Shown here: positions 50,339 to 58,878 of the stretch, one piece after another
Layout: each line of letters begins with the position of its first letter
Numbering within the stretch: position 1 is the stretch's first letter
Assembly (NCBI RefSeq): GCF_002286975.1
Contig: NZ_NSKB01000002.1
Location: 124,001 to 188,000, forward strand
Origin: Halomonas salipaludis
GTDB taxonomy: Bacteria > Pseudomonadota > Gammaproteobacteria > Pseudomonadales > Halomonadaceae
Direction: 5' to 3'
Length of the DNA: 64,000 nt
Made by a program: the position numbers and the translations under genes
Notes under the pieces: model-generated
What the model saw: only the letters and a program-made list of their open reading frames with translations
Told to the model about the DNA's origin: nothing
Database searches by the model: none

Positions 50339-51931
50339 ATGTCGCTATCGCGTTTTCGCTGGCTCGCCGCCGCGACGCTGGCCATCGCCTTCAGCCCGCT
50401 GGTCGCCGGTGCTCCCTCGCAGCTGGTGCTGGCCATTGGCGGCGAACCCGATGACGGCTTCGACCCGCTGCTGGGCTGGGGTCACTACGGCCATCCGCTG
50501 TTCCAGTCGACGCTGCTGAGTCGCGATGCCGAACTTGCCACCCAGCCCGAGTTGGCCCACGACTGGTCGCTGTCCGACGACCGCCTGCGCTGGACCCTGC
50601 AGCTGCGCGACGACGCTACCTTCAGCGACGGCACGCCGCTGACCGCCACGGACGTGGCCTTCACCTTCAACGCTGCAGCCCGGGCCGGGGGGCGCGCCGA
50701 CCTCAGCGTACTGGCCAGCGCCGAGGCCCTCGACGACCACCGCGTACGGCTGACCCTGACGGAGCCGCGCATCACCTTCGTCGATACCCTCTATACCCTG
50801 GGCATCGTACCCCACGCCGACCGCGACAACGGCTACCACGACGGCTACGCTCGCGCGCCGCTGGGCTCCGGTCCCTACCGCCTGGTGGAGTGGCAGGAGG
50901 GCGAGCAGCTGATCGTCGAACGCAACCCCCACTACTATGGCGACACGCCGCCCTTCGAACGGCTGGTGTTCCGCTTCACCGGCGAGGATACCACGCTGGC
51001 CGCCGCCAATGCCGGCGACCTGCAGCTGGCCGCGATTGCGCCGGCGCTGGCCGCCCAACCGCCCGCAGGCATGCGCCGGGTCGCCATGCAAAGCGTCGAC
51101 AACCGCGGCATCCTGTTCCCCATGCAGCGCGCCAGCGGCGACACCAGCGCAAGCGGCGCGCCGATCGGCAACGACGTCACCGCCGACCCGGCAATCCGCC
51201 AGGCGATCAACCTGGCCCTCGACCGCGAGCTGCTGGTGGAGGTCGCCCTGCACGGCTTCGGCCAGCCGGCCTACGGCCCCGCCGACGGCCTGCCATGGAC
51301 CGATCCCGCCGAGCGCTTCGACGACGGCGACCTGCAGGCCGCCGCCGAGCGACTCGACGCCGCGGGCTGGCAGCTGCAGGACGATGGCCTGCGCTGGCGC
51401 GACGGCCAGGCGGCGCGCTTCCGCCTCACCTACCCCGCCGGCGACACCACCCGCCAGCTACTCGCCGAGAGCGTCGCCGAACTGCTGCGCCCGCTGGGCA
51501 TCGCCGTCGAGCCGACGGGCCGCCACTGGGACGAGATCCGCCGCGAGGCGCTGCATCAAGACGCCATCCTGTTCGGCTGGGGCAGCCACAGCCCGCAGGA
51601 GATCTACTACCTCTATCACAGCCAGCACGCCGGGCAGGATTACTACAACAGCGGCTTGTATGCCAACCCGGCCGTCGACGCCCACCTCGAGGCGGCCCAG
51701 AGCGCCGCGAACTTCGACGCCTCGCTGCCCCATTGGCGAGCGGCCCAGTGGGACGGCGAAGAGGGCTACGGCGTACGCGGCGACGCCGCCTGGGCCTGGC
51801 TGGTCAACCTCGAGCACCTCTACTTCGTCGACGACTGCCTCGACCTCGGTGAGCTGGGCATCGCCCCCCACGGCCACGGCTGGCCGATCACCGCCAACCT
51901 GCTCGACTGGCAGTGGCAGTGCGAGGGATGA
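50339..51931 (+). CDS. nikA: Nickel ABC transporter substrate-binding protein NikA
   Basis: This 530-residue periplasmic binding protein of the SBP_5 (peptide/nickel) family has signal peptide MSLSRFRWLAAATLAIAFSPLVAGA. The opening LVLAIGGEPDDGFDPLLGWGHYGHPLFQSTLL is typical of NikA-like members. AAGGA precedes the ATG. The perfect NikR box immediately upstream, and nikBCDE downstream with overlapping starts, argue for nickel (possibly as a chelate) rather than peptides. Sequence alone would not separate it from oligopeptide-binding proteins. Confidence 0.9.
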   Translation: MSLSRFRWLAAATLAIAFSPLVAGAPSQLVLAIGGEPDDGFDPLLGWGHYGHPLFQSTLLSRDAELATQPELAHDWSLSDDRLRWTLQLRDDATFSDGTPLTATDVAFTFNAAARAGGRADLSVLASAEALDDHRVRLTLTEPRITFVDTLYTLGIVPHADRDNGYHDGYARAPLGSGPYRLVEWQEGEQLIVERNPHYYGDTPPFERLVFRFTGEDTTLAAANAGDLQLAAIAPALAAQPPAGMRRVAMQSVDNRGILFPMQRASGDTSASGAPIGNDVTADPAIRQAINLALDRELLVEVALHGFGQPAYGPADGLPWTDPAERFDDGDLQAAAERLDAAGWQLQDDGLRWRDGQAARFRLTYPAGDTTRQLLAESVAELLRPLGIAVEPTGRHWDEIRREALHQDAILFGWGSHSPQEIYYLYHSQHAGQDYYNSGLYANPAVDAHLEAAQSAANFDASLPHWRAAQWDGEEGYGVRGDAAWAWLVNLEHLYFVDDCLDLGELGIAPHGHGWPITANLLDWQWQCEG

Positions 51932-52911
51932 CCTGCCTGATCGCCGCGCTAGGCCGGCGACTGCTGCGCCTGATCGCGGTGCTCGGGATCGTCGCACTGG
52001 CCGCCTTCGGCCTGATGCAGGCCTCGCCGGTGGACCCGGTAGACGCCTACCTCGGTCCGCAGCTGGCCCAGGTCAGCCCCGAGCAGCGGGCGCTGATTGC
52101 CGAGCGCTGGGGCGTCGACCAGCCGGCAGTGCAGCAGTTTCGGCTGTGGCTGGGCAACCTGATGCGCGGCGAGCTGGGCTGGAGCCGGGTCTACAACGCC
52201 CCGGTCGGCGAGGTGATCGGCAGCCGTTTCCTGGCCTCGCTGCCGCTGCTGGCCAGCGCCTGGCTGGGCGCCACCCTATTCGGCTTCATCCTCGGCGTAG
52301 TGGCCGGTACCCGCGAAGATGGCTGGGCCGACCGCTGGATCCGCCGCTACGCCTACACCCTGGCCTCCACGCCGACCTTCTGGCTGGCAATCCTGGCGCT
52401 GCTGCTGTTCTCGGTGACGCTGGGCTGGACCCCGGTATGCTGCGCCGGCCCTGCCGGGGTGACCCGCGACGAACTGGGCCTGGCTACCCGCCTCCACCAC
52501 CTGCTGCTGCCGGCGCTGACCCTGTCGCTGCTCGGCGTGGCCCAGATCACCCTGCACACCCGGGCGCGGATGCTCGAGCTGATGCGTTCCGAGATCGCCC
52601 TGCACGCCTTCGCCCAGGGCGCCAGCCGCCGCGAAGTGGCGTGGCGCCACGGCGCGCGGCACGCCTGCCTGCCGGCGCTGACACTGGCGTTCGCCTCACT
52701 GGGCGAGCTGTTCGGCGGTGCCATCCTGGTCGAGCAGGTGTTCGCCTACCCCGGCCTGGGCCGCGCCACGGTGGAGGCCGGCCTGCGCAGCGACGTGCCG
52801 CTGCTGCTGGCCATTGCGCTGTTCACCGCGCTGTTCGTCAGCCTCGGCAATGCCCTGGCCGACGGCCTCTATCGGCTGGTCGACCCACGCCTGCGCGAGG
52901 TGTACCAGTGA
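51928..52911 (+). CDS. nikB: Nickel ABC transporter permease NikB
   Basis: This 327-residue DppB-type permease has an N-terminal helix (LLRLIAVLGIVALAAFGLMQASPVDPVDAYLG) and about six membrane spans. The EAA-type cytoplasmic loop reads FAQGASRREVAWRHGARHACLPALT, and GGAILVEQVFAYPGLGRATVEAG follows. The ATG at 51928 overlaps the nikA stop by 4 bp; an ATG 15 bp earlier is less likely. The gene ends in a GTGA overlap with nikC, so all five nik genes should be co-translated. Confidence 0.92.
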   Translation: MTCLIAALGRRLLRLIAVLGIVALAAFGLMQASPVDPVDAYLGPQLAQVSPEQRALIAERWGVDQPAVQQFRLWLGNLMRGELGWSRVYNAPVGEVIGSRFLASLPLLASAWLGATLFGFILGVVAGTREDGWADRWIRRYAYTLASTPTFWLAILALLLFSVTLGWTPVCCAGPAGVTRDELGLATRLHHLLLPALTLSLLGVAQITLHTRARMLELMRSEIALHAFAQGASRREVAWRHGARHACLPALTLAFASLGELFGGAILVEQVFAYPGLGRATVEAGLRSDVPLLLAIALFTALFVSLGNALADGLYRLVDPRLREVYQ

Positions 52912-53765
52912 GCGGCGCAGCACAGGCCAAGACGTCGCAACGGGTCCTGCGCGGCAATCCGCGGCTGGGCCTGGCGCTGGGAGCACTGGCCCTGCTGGCC
53001 GCCCTCGTCGCACTGCTGATCGCCCAGCCCTCGCTCGCCGAACGGGCCGCCGCCAGCGACTTCCAGGCCCGCCTGCTGGCCCCCGGCGGCGAGCACTGGT
53101 TCGGTACCGACGTGCTCGGCCGCGATCTCCTGGCGCGCACCCTGCAGGGCCTTACCCTGAGCCTGTGGGTGGGTGCCGCGGCGGCCCTGCTCGGCAGCCT
53201 GATCGCGCTGGGCCTGGCGGCCCTGGCGTGCCTCGGGCCGCGTGCCGATGTCGGCGTGGGGCTGCTGGTCGACAGCGTGCTGGGGCTGCCGCATCTAATC
53301 CTGCTGATCCTGATCGCCTTCGCCCTGGGCGGCGGCACCCAGGCGGTGATCATCGCCGTGGCGCTGACCCACTGGCCGAGCCTGACCCGGGTGCTGCGCG
53401 CCGAGCTGCTGCAGCTAAGGCAGGCCGACTATGTGCGCCTGTCGCGTCGCTTCGGCAAGTCCCGCGGCTACATCATCCGCCATCACCTGCTGCCGGCGCT
53501 GCTGCCCCACTGCCTGGTCGGCGGCCTGCTGCTGTTTCCCCATGCAATCCTCCACGAGGCGGCGCTGACCTTTCTCGGCTTCGGCCTCTCGCCGGGCCAG
53601 CCCGCCATCGGCGTGCTGCTCGCCGAATCGCTGCGCTATCTCAGCGCCGGCTACTGGTGGCTGGGCGTCTTCCCGGGGCTCGGCCTGCTGCTGCTGGTGC
53701 TGGCCTTCGACCGCCTCGGCAACGCCCTGCGGCGGCTGCTCACCCCCCGCGAGGCCCAGCAATGA
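52908..53765 (+). CDS. nikC: Nickel ABC transporter permease NikC
   Basis: This 285-residue DppC-type permease has the characteristic EHWFGTDVLGRDLLARTLQG segment after the first membrane helix, five further hydrophobic spans, and the EAA loop YVRLSRRFGKSRGYIIRHHLLPALLPHCL. The start is GTG at 52908, inside the nikB stop. A much longer open frame runs upstream in the same frame through nikA/nikB but translates to Arg/Pro/Ser-rich noise, so the GTG is the real beginning. nikD starts 28 bp after its stop. Confidence 0.92.
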   Translation: MSGAAQAKTSQRVLRGNPRLGLALGALALLAALVALLIAQPSLAERAAASDFQARLLAPGGEHWFGTDVLGRDLLARTLQGLTLSLWVGAAAALLGSLIALGLAALACLGPRADVGVGLLVDSVLGLPHLILLILIAFALGGGTQAVIIAVALTHWPSLTRVLRAELLQLRQADYVRLSRRFGKSRGYIIRHHLLPALLPHCLVGGLLLFPHAILHEAALTFLGFGLSPGQPAIGVLLAESLRYLSAGYWWLGVFPGLGLLLLVLAFDRLGNALRRLLTPREAQQ

Positions 53766-53793
53766 CCCCAACCTCATGAAGCGGAGCCTGACC

Positions 53794-54603
53794 ATGCTCG
53801 AGATCCGCCAGCTCGCCCTCGACTTCCTGCGCTACCGCGGCCTGTGGCGCCGCGAGACGGTTACCTGCCTGCACAACGTATCGCTGACCCTGGCCCGCGG
53901 TGAGCTCCACGCGGTGGTGGGCGCCTCGGGGGCCGGCAAGAGCCTGATGGCCCAGGCCCTGATCGGTCTACTGCCCGGCAACACCCGGCGCCGTGGTGAG
54001 CTATGGCTCGACGGCGAGCCGCTGGACGCGGCACGCCAGGCGGCGCTGCGCGGCAAGCGCCTGGCGCTGATTCCGCAATCACTGGCGGCGCTGGACCCGC
54101 TGGTGCGCAGCCATCGTCAGGTCGCCTGGGCGGCACAGCGTGGCGGTGCGGCCGCGCCGTGGGCGGCCGCCGAGCGCGCCATGGCGCAACTCGGCCTGGT
54201 CGGCGACAGCGCACGACGTTACCCCCACCAGCTCTCCGGCGGCATGGCGCGGCGGGTACTGCTGGCGATGGCCACCGCCGGCGATGCCGAGTGGCTGATC
54301 GCCGATGAACCCAGCGTCGGCCTCGACCCGCAGCATCGCGACGGCGTGCTCGACCAGCTGCGCCGGCTGGCCGACACCGGCAAGGGCGTGCTGCTGATCA
54401 CCCACGATCTGCGCCATGCGCTGCGCGTGGCCGACCGGGTCACGGTGTTCCACGCCGGCACCACTCTGGAAACCGCGCCGGCCAGGGCCTTCCACGGCCG
54501 CGGCGAGGCGCTGGCCAGCGACTACGCCCGAGCGCTGTGGCGGGCCCTGCCCGACAACGACTTCGCCCGCCCCGCTGCCCGGGAGGCCGCCCAGCTTGCT
54601 TGA
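53794..54603 (+). CDS. nikD: Nickel ABC transporter ATP-binding protein NikD
   Basis: This 269-residue ATPase of the peptide/nickel family has Walker A GASGAGKSLMAQALIG, a Q-loop in IPQSLAALDPL, signature LSGGMARRVLLA, Walker B WLIADEPSVGLD and H-loop LLITHDL. ATG 53794 follows GGAG at 7 bases; ATG 53776 would add six residues. It ends 8 bp inside nikE. It pairs with NikE to power the NikBC permease. Confidence 0.92.
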   Translation: MLEIRQLALDFLRYRGLWRRETVTCLHNVSLTLARGELHAVVGASGAGKSLMAQALIGLLPGNTRRRGELWLDGEPLDAARQAALRGKRLALIPQSLAALDPLVRSHRQVAWAAQRGGAAAPWAAAERAMAQLGLVGDSARRYPHQLSGGMARRVLLAMATAGDAEWLIADEPSVGLDPQHRDGVLDQLRRLADTGKGVLLITHDLRHALRVADRVTVFHAGTTLETAPARAFHGRGEALASDYARALWRALPDNDFARPAAREAAQLA

Positions 54604-55213
54604 AGCCTGCGACATCACCCTCGGCTATCGGCGCGGCGAGAGCGTGCTGCGCGGGATCTCGCTGCAGCTGGCAGCCGGAGAGTGGCTCGGCCTCAGCGGC
54701 GCCTCGGGGGCCGGCAAGTCGACCCTCGGCCAGGTGCTCGCCGGGCATCTCGCCCCTCGCCGCGGCAGCCTGCGGCTCGACGGCGCAGCGCTGCCGCGGC
54801 GCGGCCTGCACCCGGTGCAGTGGCTACCCCAGGTGCCGGAGCTGGCGGTCAATCCGCGCTGGCGCATCGACCGCGTACTGAATGAGGCCTGGTCGCCGAG
54901 TGCCGCACAGCGACGGCGCTTCGGCATCGGCGACGCCTGGCTCGAGCGCTACCCTCACGAGCTGTCCGGCGGCGAGCTGCAGCGGGTGGTGGTGCTGCGC
55001 GGCCTGGCGCCCGGGGTACGCTACCTGATCGCCGACGAGATCTCCTCGATGCTCGACGCCATCACCCAGGCAGCGCTATGGCAGGCGCTGCGCGAGGAGG
55101 CCGAAGCGCGAAACCTGGGAGTGCTGGTGATCGGCCACGACGCGGCGCTGCTGCAGCGGCTCTGCCAGCGCCGAGTGCGGCTGGAGCGGGGTCAGCTGTT
55201 AGCCTCGAGCTGA
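54596..55213 (+). CDS. nikE: Nickel ABC transporter ATP-binding protein NikE
   Basis: This 205-residue ATPase has Walker A GASGAGKSTLGQVLAG, signature LSGGELQRVVVL, a Walker B variant YLIADEISSMLD and VIGHDAALL as H-loop. No ATG fits; a TTG at 54596 overlaps the nikD stop and has GGAGG about 9 bases upstream. At 205 residues it is shorter than E. coli NikE (268), lacking C-terminal sequence after the core fold. The last 22 bp overlap, on the opposite strand, the end of the phosphatidyltransferase gene. Confidence 0.87.
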   Translation: MLEACDITLGYRRGESVLRGISLQLAAGEWLGLSGASGAGKSTLGQVLAGHLAPRRGSLRLDGAALPRRGLHPVQWLPQVPELAVNPRWRIDRVLNEAWSPSAAQRRRFGIGDAWLERYPHELSGGELQRVVVLRGLAPGVRYLIADEISSMLDAITQAALWQALREEAEARNLGVLVIGHDAALLQRLCQRRVRLERGQLLASS

Positions 55214-55830
55214 GACGCTTGGGCGCGCAGGGTATGATAGCCGCCCCACAGACGAGTCGCGGTGGTGATCAAACAGGCCACCGCAAACAGCGTGGCCAGC
55301 AGCGCAAAATGATGGGGAAACAGACAGAAGAGCACGAAGGCGAGCAGCGTCTCGGTGCCCTCGGTGAGCCCGTGCAGGTAGTAGAAGGCCTTGGACTCGA
55401 AGTGGGGCCGCTCCAGGCGGTGCTTGGTGGCCATGATTGCGAAGGCCAGGAACGAGGTGCCGGTGCCGATGAAGGCGAACAGCAGCAGCGCCGCGGCCAG
55501 GGCGTTGGCCGCCGGGTCGGCCAGCGCAAAGCCCAGCACCACCGCGGCGTAGAAGACGAAGTCGAAGCCGATATCGAGAAAGCCGCCGGCATCGCTGGTA
55601 CGGCCGGTATGCCGCGCCAGGGCGCCGTCCAGGCCATCGCCGAGGCGATTGAGCAGGATCGCCGCCAGCGCCGGCAGGTACCACTCCAGCGCCAGCAACG
55701 GCAGCGCCAACATACCCACCGCGAAGGCCGCCACACTGACCTGGTCGGGGCTCACCCTGCACGTTGACGCCGCGGCGGCGAGGCGTCTGAGCGGGGCCTG
55801 GGTCAACGGCATGGTCCAGCGGTCGAGCAT
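55192..55830 (-). CDS. CDP-alcohol phosphatidyltransferase family protein
   Basis: This 212-residue integral membrane enzyme has the complete family signature DGxxAR-x8-GxxxD-xxxD, seen in RLGDGLDGALARHTGRTSD and GGFLDIGFD (about residues 64-86). About six hydrophobic helices are present. Such enzymes join a CDP-alcohol (usually CDP-diacylglycerol) with a small alcohol; the acceptor here is unknown. Its start overlaps the stop of the upstream TVP38-flavoprotein gene by one base (TGATG), suggesting linked function in membrane lipid metabolism. Its 3' end overlaps nikE by 22 bp. Confidence 0.85.
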   Translation of the reverse strand: MLDRWTMPLTQAPLRRLAAAASTCRVSPDQVSVAAFAVGMLALPLLALEWYLPALAAILLNRLGDGLDGALARHTGRTSDAGGFLDIGFDFVFYAAVVLGFALADPAANALAAALLLFAFIGTGTSFLAFAIMATKHRLERPHFESKAFYYLHGLTEGTETLLAFVLFCLFPHHFALLATLFAVACLITTATRLWGGYHTLRAQASQLEANS

Positions 55831-58022
55831 CAGCGCGGCTCCTCATGGGTGTCGATCAGGTGCAGGCGGCCGCTGCGCCGCCGCCAGCGGAAGTAGCGCG
55901 CCAGCCACTCGAGCACACGCTCGGGCTTGTGGGCATTCTTCCACTGACCGGCGCTGGCCTTGGCCGCCTCCGAATAGCTCGGATAGGGATGAATGGTCGC
56001 CAGCAGCTTGTTGAGGCCAATATTGCGGGTCATCGCCAGGGTGAAGGTGGCGAGCAACTCGCCAGCGCCGTGGCCGACCACACAGGCGCCGAGGATACGA
56101 TCCTTGCCAGGCACCGTCAGCACCTTGACGAAGCCGCGGTCGTGGCCGTCGGCGATGGCGCGGTCCAGCTCGCCGAGTTCGTAGCGGGTCAACTCGTATT
56201 CCACCCCGCGCGCCTCGGCCTCGCGCTCGCTGAGCCCGACCCGTGCCACCTCAGGGTCGCTGAAGGTCACCGCCGGCAGCGCCCGGTAGCTGACCGCAAA
56301 GCGCTTGACCTCGCCGAACAGCGCATTGACCGTGGCGTGCCAGGCTTGGTGGGCGCTGGCGTGGGTCAGCTGGTAGGGCCCCACCACGTCGCCACAGGCC
56401 CAGATATTGGGGTGTACGCTGCGCAGGGTCTCGTCGACGTCGAGGGTGCCGTTGGCGCGGGTGGCAATCCCCAGCGCCTCCAGTCCCAGCCCCGTCACGT
56501 TGGCCTCGCGCCCCACCGCCATCAGCAGGCGGTCGAAGACGATGCGTGCCTGGCTGCCGTCGCCGCGCTCGATGACCAGCACCTTGCCGCGGTCGGCGTG
56601 ACTGGGGCCGGGCTCTACCGCTACCGCGCGGCAGCCCAGGTGCAACGCCACGCCCTCCTCGCGCAGCCCGGCCTCGAGCGCCGCGGCGACGTCGCGGTCC
56701 TCCCGCGGCAGCAGCTGTGCGGCCTCCTCCACCAGGTTTACCCGACTACCCAGCCGCGCGAAGCTCTGGCCCAGTTCGCAGCCGATCGGCCCACCGCCGA
56801 TCACCACCAGCCGCTCGGGCAGCCGTTCGAGCTGCCACAGGTTGTCGGAGGTCAGCATCTCGTCGGCGGCGATGCCCGGCAGCGGCAACACCCGCGGTCG
56901 CGCACCGCTGGCGATGATCACATGGCGGCTAGTCAGCACCCGCTCGCCAACGCGTACCTCCCAGGGCGTCTGCAGGTGCGCCGCGCCGTGCACCACATCC
57001 ACACCCAGACCGCGATAGCGCGCTGGACTGTCGTGGGGCGCGACCTTGGCAATGGCCTCGTGAACATGCCCCATGACGCCGTGAAAATCGATCTCGGGCT
57101 CGTCGAGATGAACCCCGAAGCGCTTGGCCTGACGCGCCTCATGGGCGGCGCGGGCGGCGCGAATCAGTGCCTTGGAGGGCACGCAGCCGGTATTCAGGCA
57201 GTCACCGCCCATGGCATCGCGCTCCACCAGCGCTACCCGCGCCTTGACCGCCGCGGCGATGTAGCTCGCTACCAGCCCCGCCGAGCCGGCGCCGATCACC
57301 ACGATGTCGTAGTCGAAGCTGCGCGGCCGGTGGTAGGCCTTGGCCAGCCGGCGACGCTTGATCGCCTCCACCGTGAAGCGTGCCAGCAGCGGAAACAGCC
57401 CGATCAGCACGAACGATGCGATCAGCGTCGGCGACAGGATGCCGCCCAGCGACTCGAGGCTGCCGAGTTCGCGGCCGGCGTTCACGAACACCGCGGTACC
57501 GGGCAGCATGCCCAGCTGGCTGACCCAGTAGAAGGTCGCCACCTTCATTCGCGTCAGCCCCATCACCAGGTTGATGACGAAGAACGGGAACAGCGGAATC
57601 AAACGCAGGGTGAACAGATACAGTGCGCCTTCGCGCTGGATGCCGCGGTTGATGCTGTCAAGCTGGGAGGCAAAGCGCCGCTCCAGCGGGCCGCGGGCCA
57701 GGGTCCTCGCGATCAGGAAGGCCAGGGTCGCGCCCAGGGTGCTGGCGAAGGAGATGATCAACAGCCCCCAGCCGAAGCCGAACAGCGCCCCGCCGAGCAG
57801 CGTCAGCAGCGTTGCCCCGGGTAGCGACAGCCCGGCCATCAGCGTGTAGATCAGGAAGAACCCGCCGCCGACCAGCAGCGGCCGTTCGCCGAACCAGCGC
57901 TGGAACTCGAGCTGATTGGCCCTTAGGTTGTCGAGGGTCAGCCACTGGTGCGCGCCGCTGATAAAGAATGCCGCCACTACCAGCGCGATGCCGGCCAGGA
58001 TCCATAGTCGTCGTTGTGCCAA
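55830..58022 (-). CDS. TVP38/DedA-like membrane domain fused to a pyridine nucleotide-disulfide oxidoreductase
   Basis: This 730-residue protein has two parts. Residues 1-225 form a TVP38/TMEM64 (VTT) membrane domain with several helices and the characteristic LSLPGATLLTLLGGALFGFGWG and LRLIPLFPFFVINLVMGLTRM. Residues 237-700 form a mercuric-reductase/lipoamide-dehydrogenase-type flavoprotein: FAD loop IVVIGAGSAGLV, redox pair Cys275/Cys280 in GGDCLNTGCVPSK, NAD loop VVIGGGPIGCELG, second FAD motif NIWACGDV and C-terminal HPYPSYSE. The mercuric reductase C-terminal Cys pair is absent. The start is TTG at 58022 after GGAGAG. Electron acceptor unknown. Confidence 0.9.
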   Translation of the reverse strand: MAQRRLWILAGIALVVAAFFISGAHQWLTLDNLRANQLEFQRWFGERPLLVGGGFFLIYTLMAGLSLPGATLLTLLGGALFGFGWGLLIISFASTLGATLAFLIARTLARGPLERRFASQLDSINRGIQREGALYLFTLRLIPLFPFFVINLVMGLTRMKVATFYWVSQLGMLPGTAVFVNAGRELGSLESLGGILSPTLIASFVLIGLFPLLARFTVEAIKRRRLAKAYHRPRSFDYDIVVIGAGSAGLVASYIAAAVKARVALVERDAMGGDCLNTGCVPSKALIRAARAAHEARQAKRFGVHLDEPEIDFHGVMGHVHEAIAKVAPHDSPARYRGLGVDVVHGAAHLQTPWEVRVGERVLTSRHVIIASGARPRVLPLPGIAADEMLTSDNLWQLERLPERLVVIGGGPIGCELGQSFARLGSRVNLVEEAAQLLPREDRDVAAALEAGLREEGVALHLGCRAVAVEPGPSHADRGKVLVIERGDGSQARIVFDRLLMAVGREANVTGLGLEALGIATRANGTLDVDETLRSVHPNIWACGDVVGPYQLTHASAHQAWHATVNALFGEVKRFAVSYRALPAVTFSDPEVARVGLSEREAEARGVEYELTRYELGELDRAIADGHDRGFVKVLTVPGKDRILGACVVGHGAGELLATFTLAMTRNIGLNKLLATIHPYPSYSEAAKASAGQWKNAHKPERVLEWLARYFRWRRRSGRLHLIDTHEEPR

Positions 58023-58229
58023 GCTCGTCTCTCCATGATCGGGGTATCTGCCTGGACCTCAGGTTACGCACGCCCCCGGCGTCCTATTCTTAGAGGTTAC
58101 TGCGCATTCAGGTTGGCGCTAAGTCGCGTTGGGGCCTCGCTTCCTTACACCGGCAGCCGCAGATACCCGGGGAACCCCTATGCCATCAGGCCATCAAAGC
58201 AGACATCGTCCCGCAATCGGTCAATTACC

Positions 58230-58838
58230 ATGCCATCGATTCGTCCGCTTCGCTATGCCCTGCTCGCCCTGCTGCCACTCGCTGCCCACGCCGAGGAGGC
58301 CAACCAGCCACCCGCCGAGGCGGTCTTCGCCGGTGGCTGCTTCTGGTGCGTGGAGGAGTTCTTCGACGCCGTCGATGGCGTGCTCGCCACCACCTCCGGC
58401 TTCAGCGGCGGTGACGTCGAGAATCCCAGCTACGAGCAGGTAGTGGCCGGCGGCACCGGGCATGCCGAAGTGGTCAAGGTCGAGTACGACCCGTCGCAGG
58501 TCGACTACGAGACGCTGCTGCACGTGTTCTGGCGCAACATCGACCCCTTCGTTGAAGACCGTCAGTTCTGCGACGCCGGCGAGGCCTATCGTAGCGCGAT
58601 CTTCACCGCCAACGACGAGGAGCGCGCCCTGGCCGAGGCCAGCCGCGACGCCGTAGCCGAGCGTTTCGAGCGTGCCATCGCCACTGAGATCAACGACTTC
58701 GAGGCCTTCTATCCGGCCGAGGAGTACCACCAGAACTACTATCAGGAGAACCCGCTGCGCTACCGCTTCTACAAGTCGGCCTGCGGCCGGGTCGAACGCC
58801 TCGAAGAGATCTGGGGGGATGAGGCCGGCGGCCTGTAG
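58230..58838 (+). CDS. msrA: Exported peptide-methionine (S)-S-oxide reductase MsrA
   Basis: This 202-residue protein begins with a signal peptide (MPSIRPLRYALLALLPLAAHA) and then the MsrA core. GGCFWC has Cys37 as nucleophile and Cys40 beside it. GVLATTSGFSGG, GGTGHAEVVKVEYDP and EEYHQNYYQENP follow. It repairs methionine-S-sulfoxide, here probably in the periplasm. No MsrB or membrane electron donor is adjacent, although the divergent flavoprotein fusion starts 207 bp away. The start has no strong ribosome-binding site; it is chosen for the signal peptide. Confidence 0.9.
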   Translation: MPSIRPLRYALLALLPLAAHAEEANQPPAEAVFAGGCFWCVEEFFDAVDGVLATTSGFSGGDVENPSYEQVVAGGTGHAEVVKVEYDPSQVDYETLLHVFWRNIDPFVEDRQFCDAGEAYRSAIFTANDEERALAEASRDAVAERFERAIATEINDFEAFYPAEEYHQNYYQENPLRYRFYKSACGRVERLEEIWGDEAGGL

Positions 58839-58878
58839 GCTTCACCTAACAACTGGCTGCGCTCGGCGACGTTTCAAT

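Noticed and set aside
50937-52907. A 657-codon open stretch in frame with nikC running through nikA and nikB
   Set aside because: It translates to Arg/Pro/Ser-rich low-complexity sequence, while the overlapping nikA and nikB frames encode clear families. Only the part from GTG 52908 is nikC.
55845-57824. A 659-codon plus-strand frame antisense to the TVP38-flavoprotein fusion
   Set aside because: Shadow of a strongly supported gene; composition typical of antisense translation.
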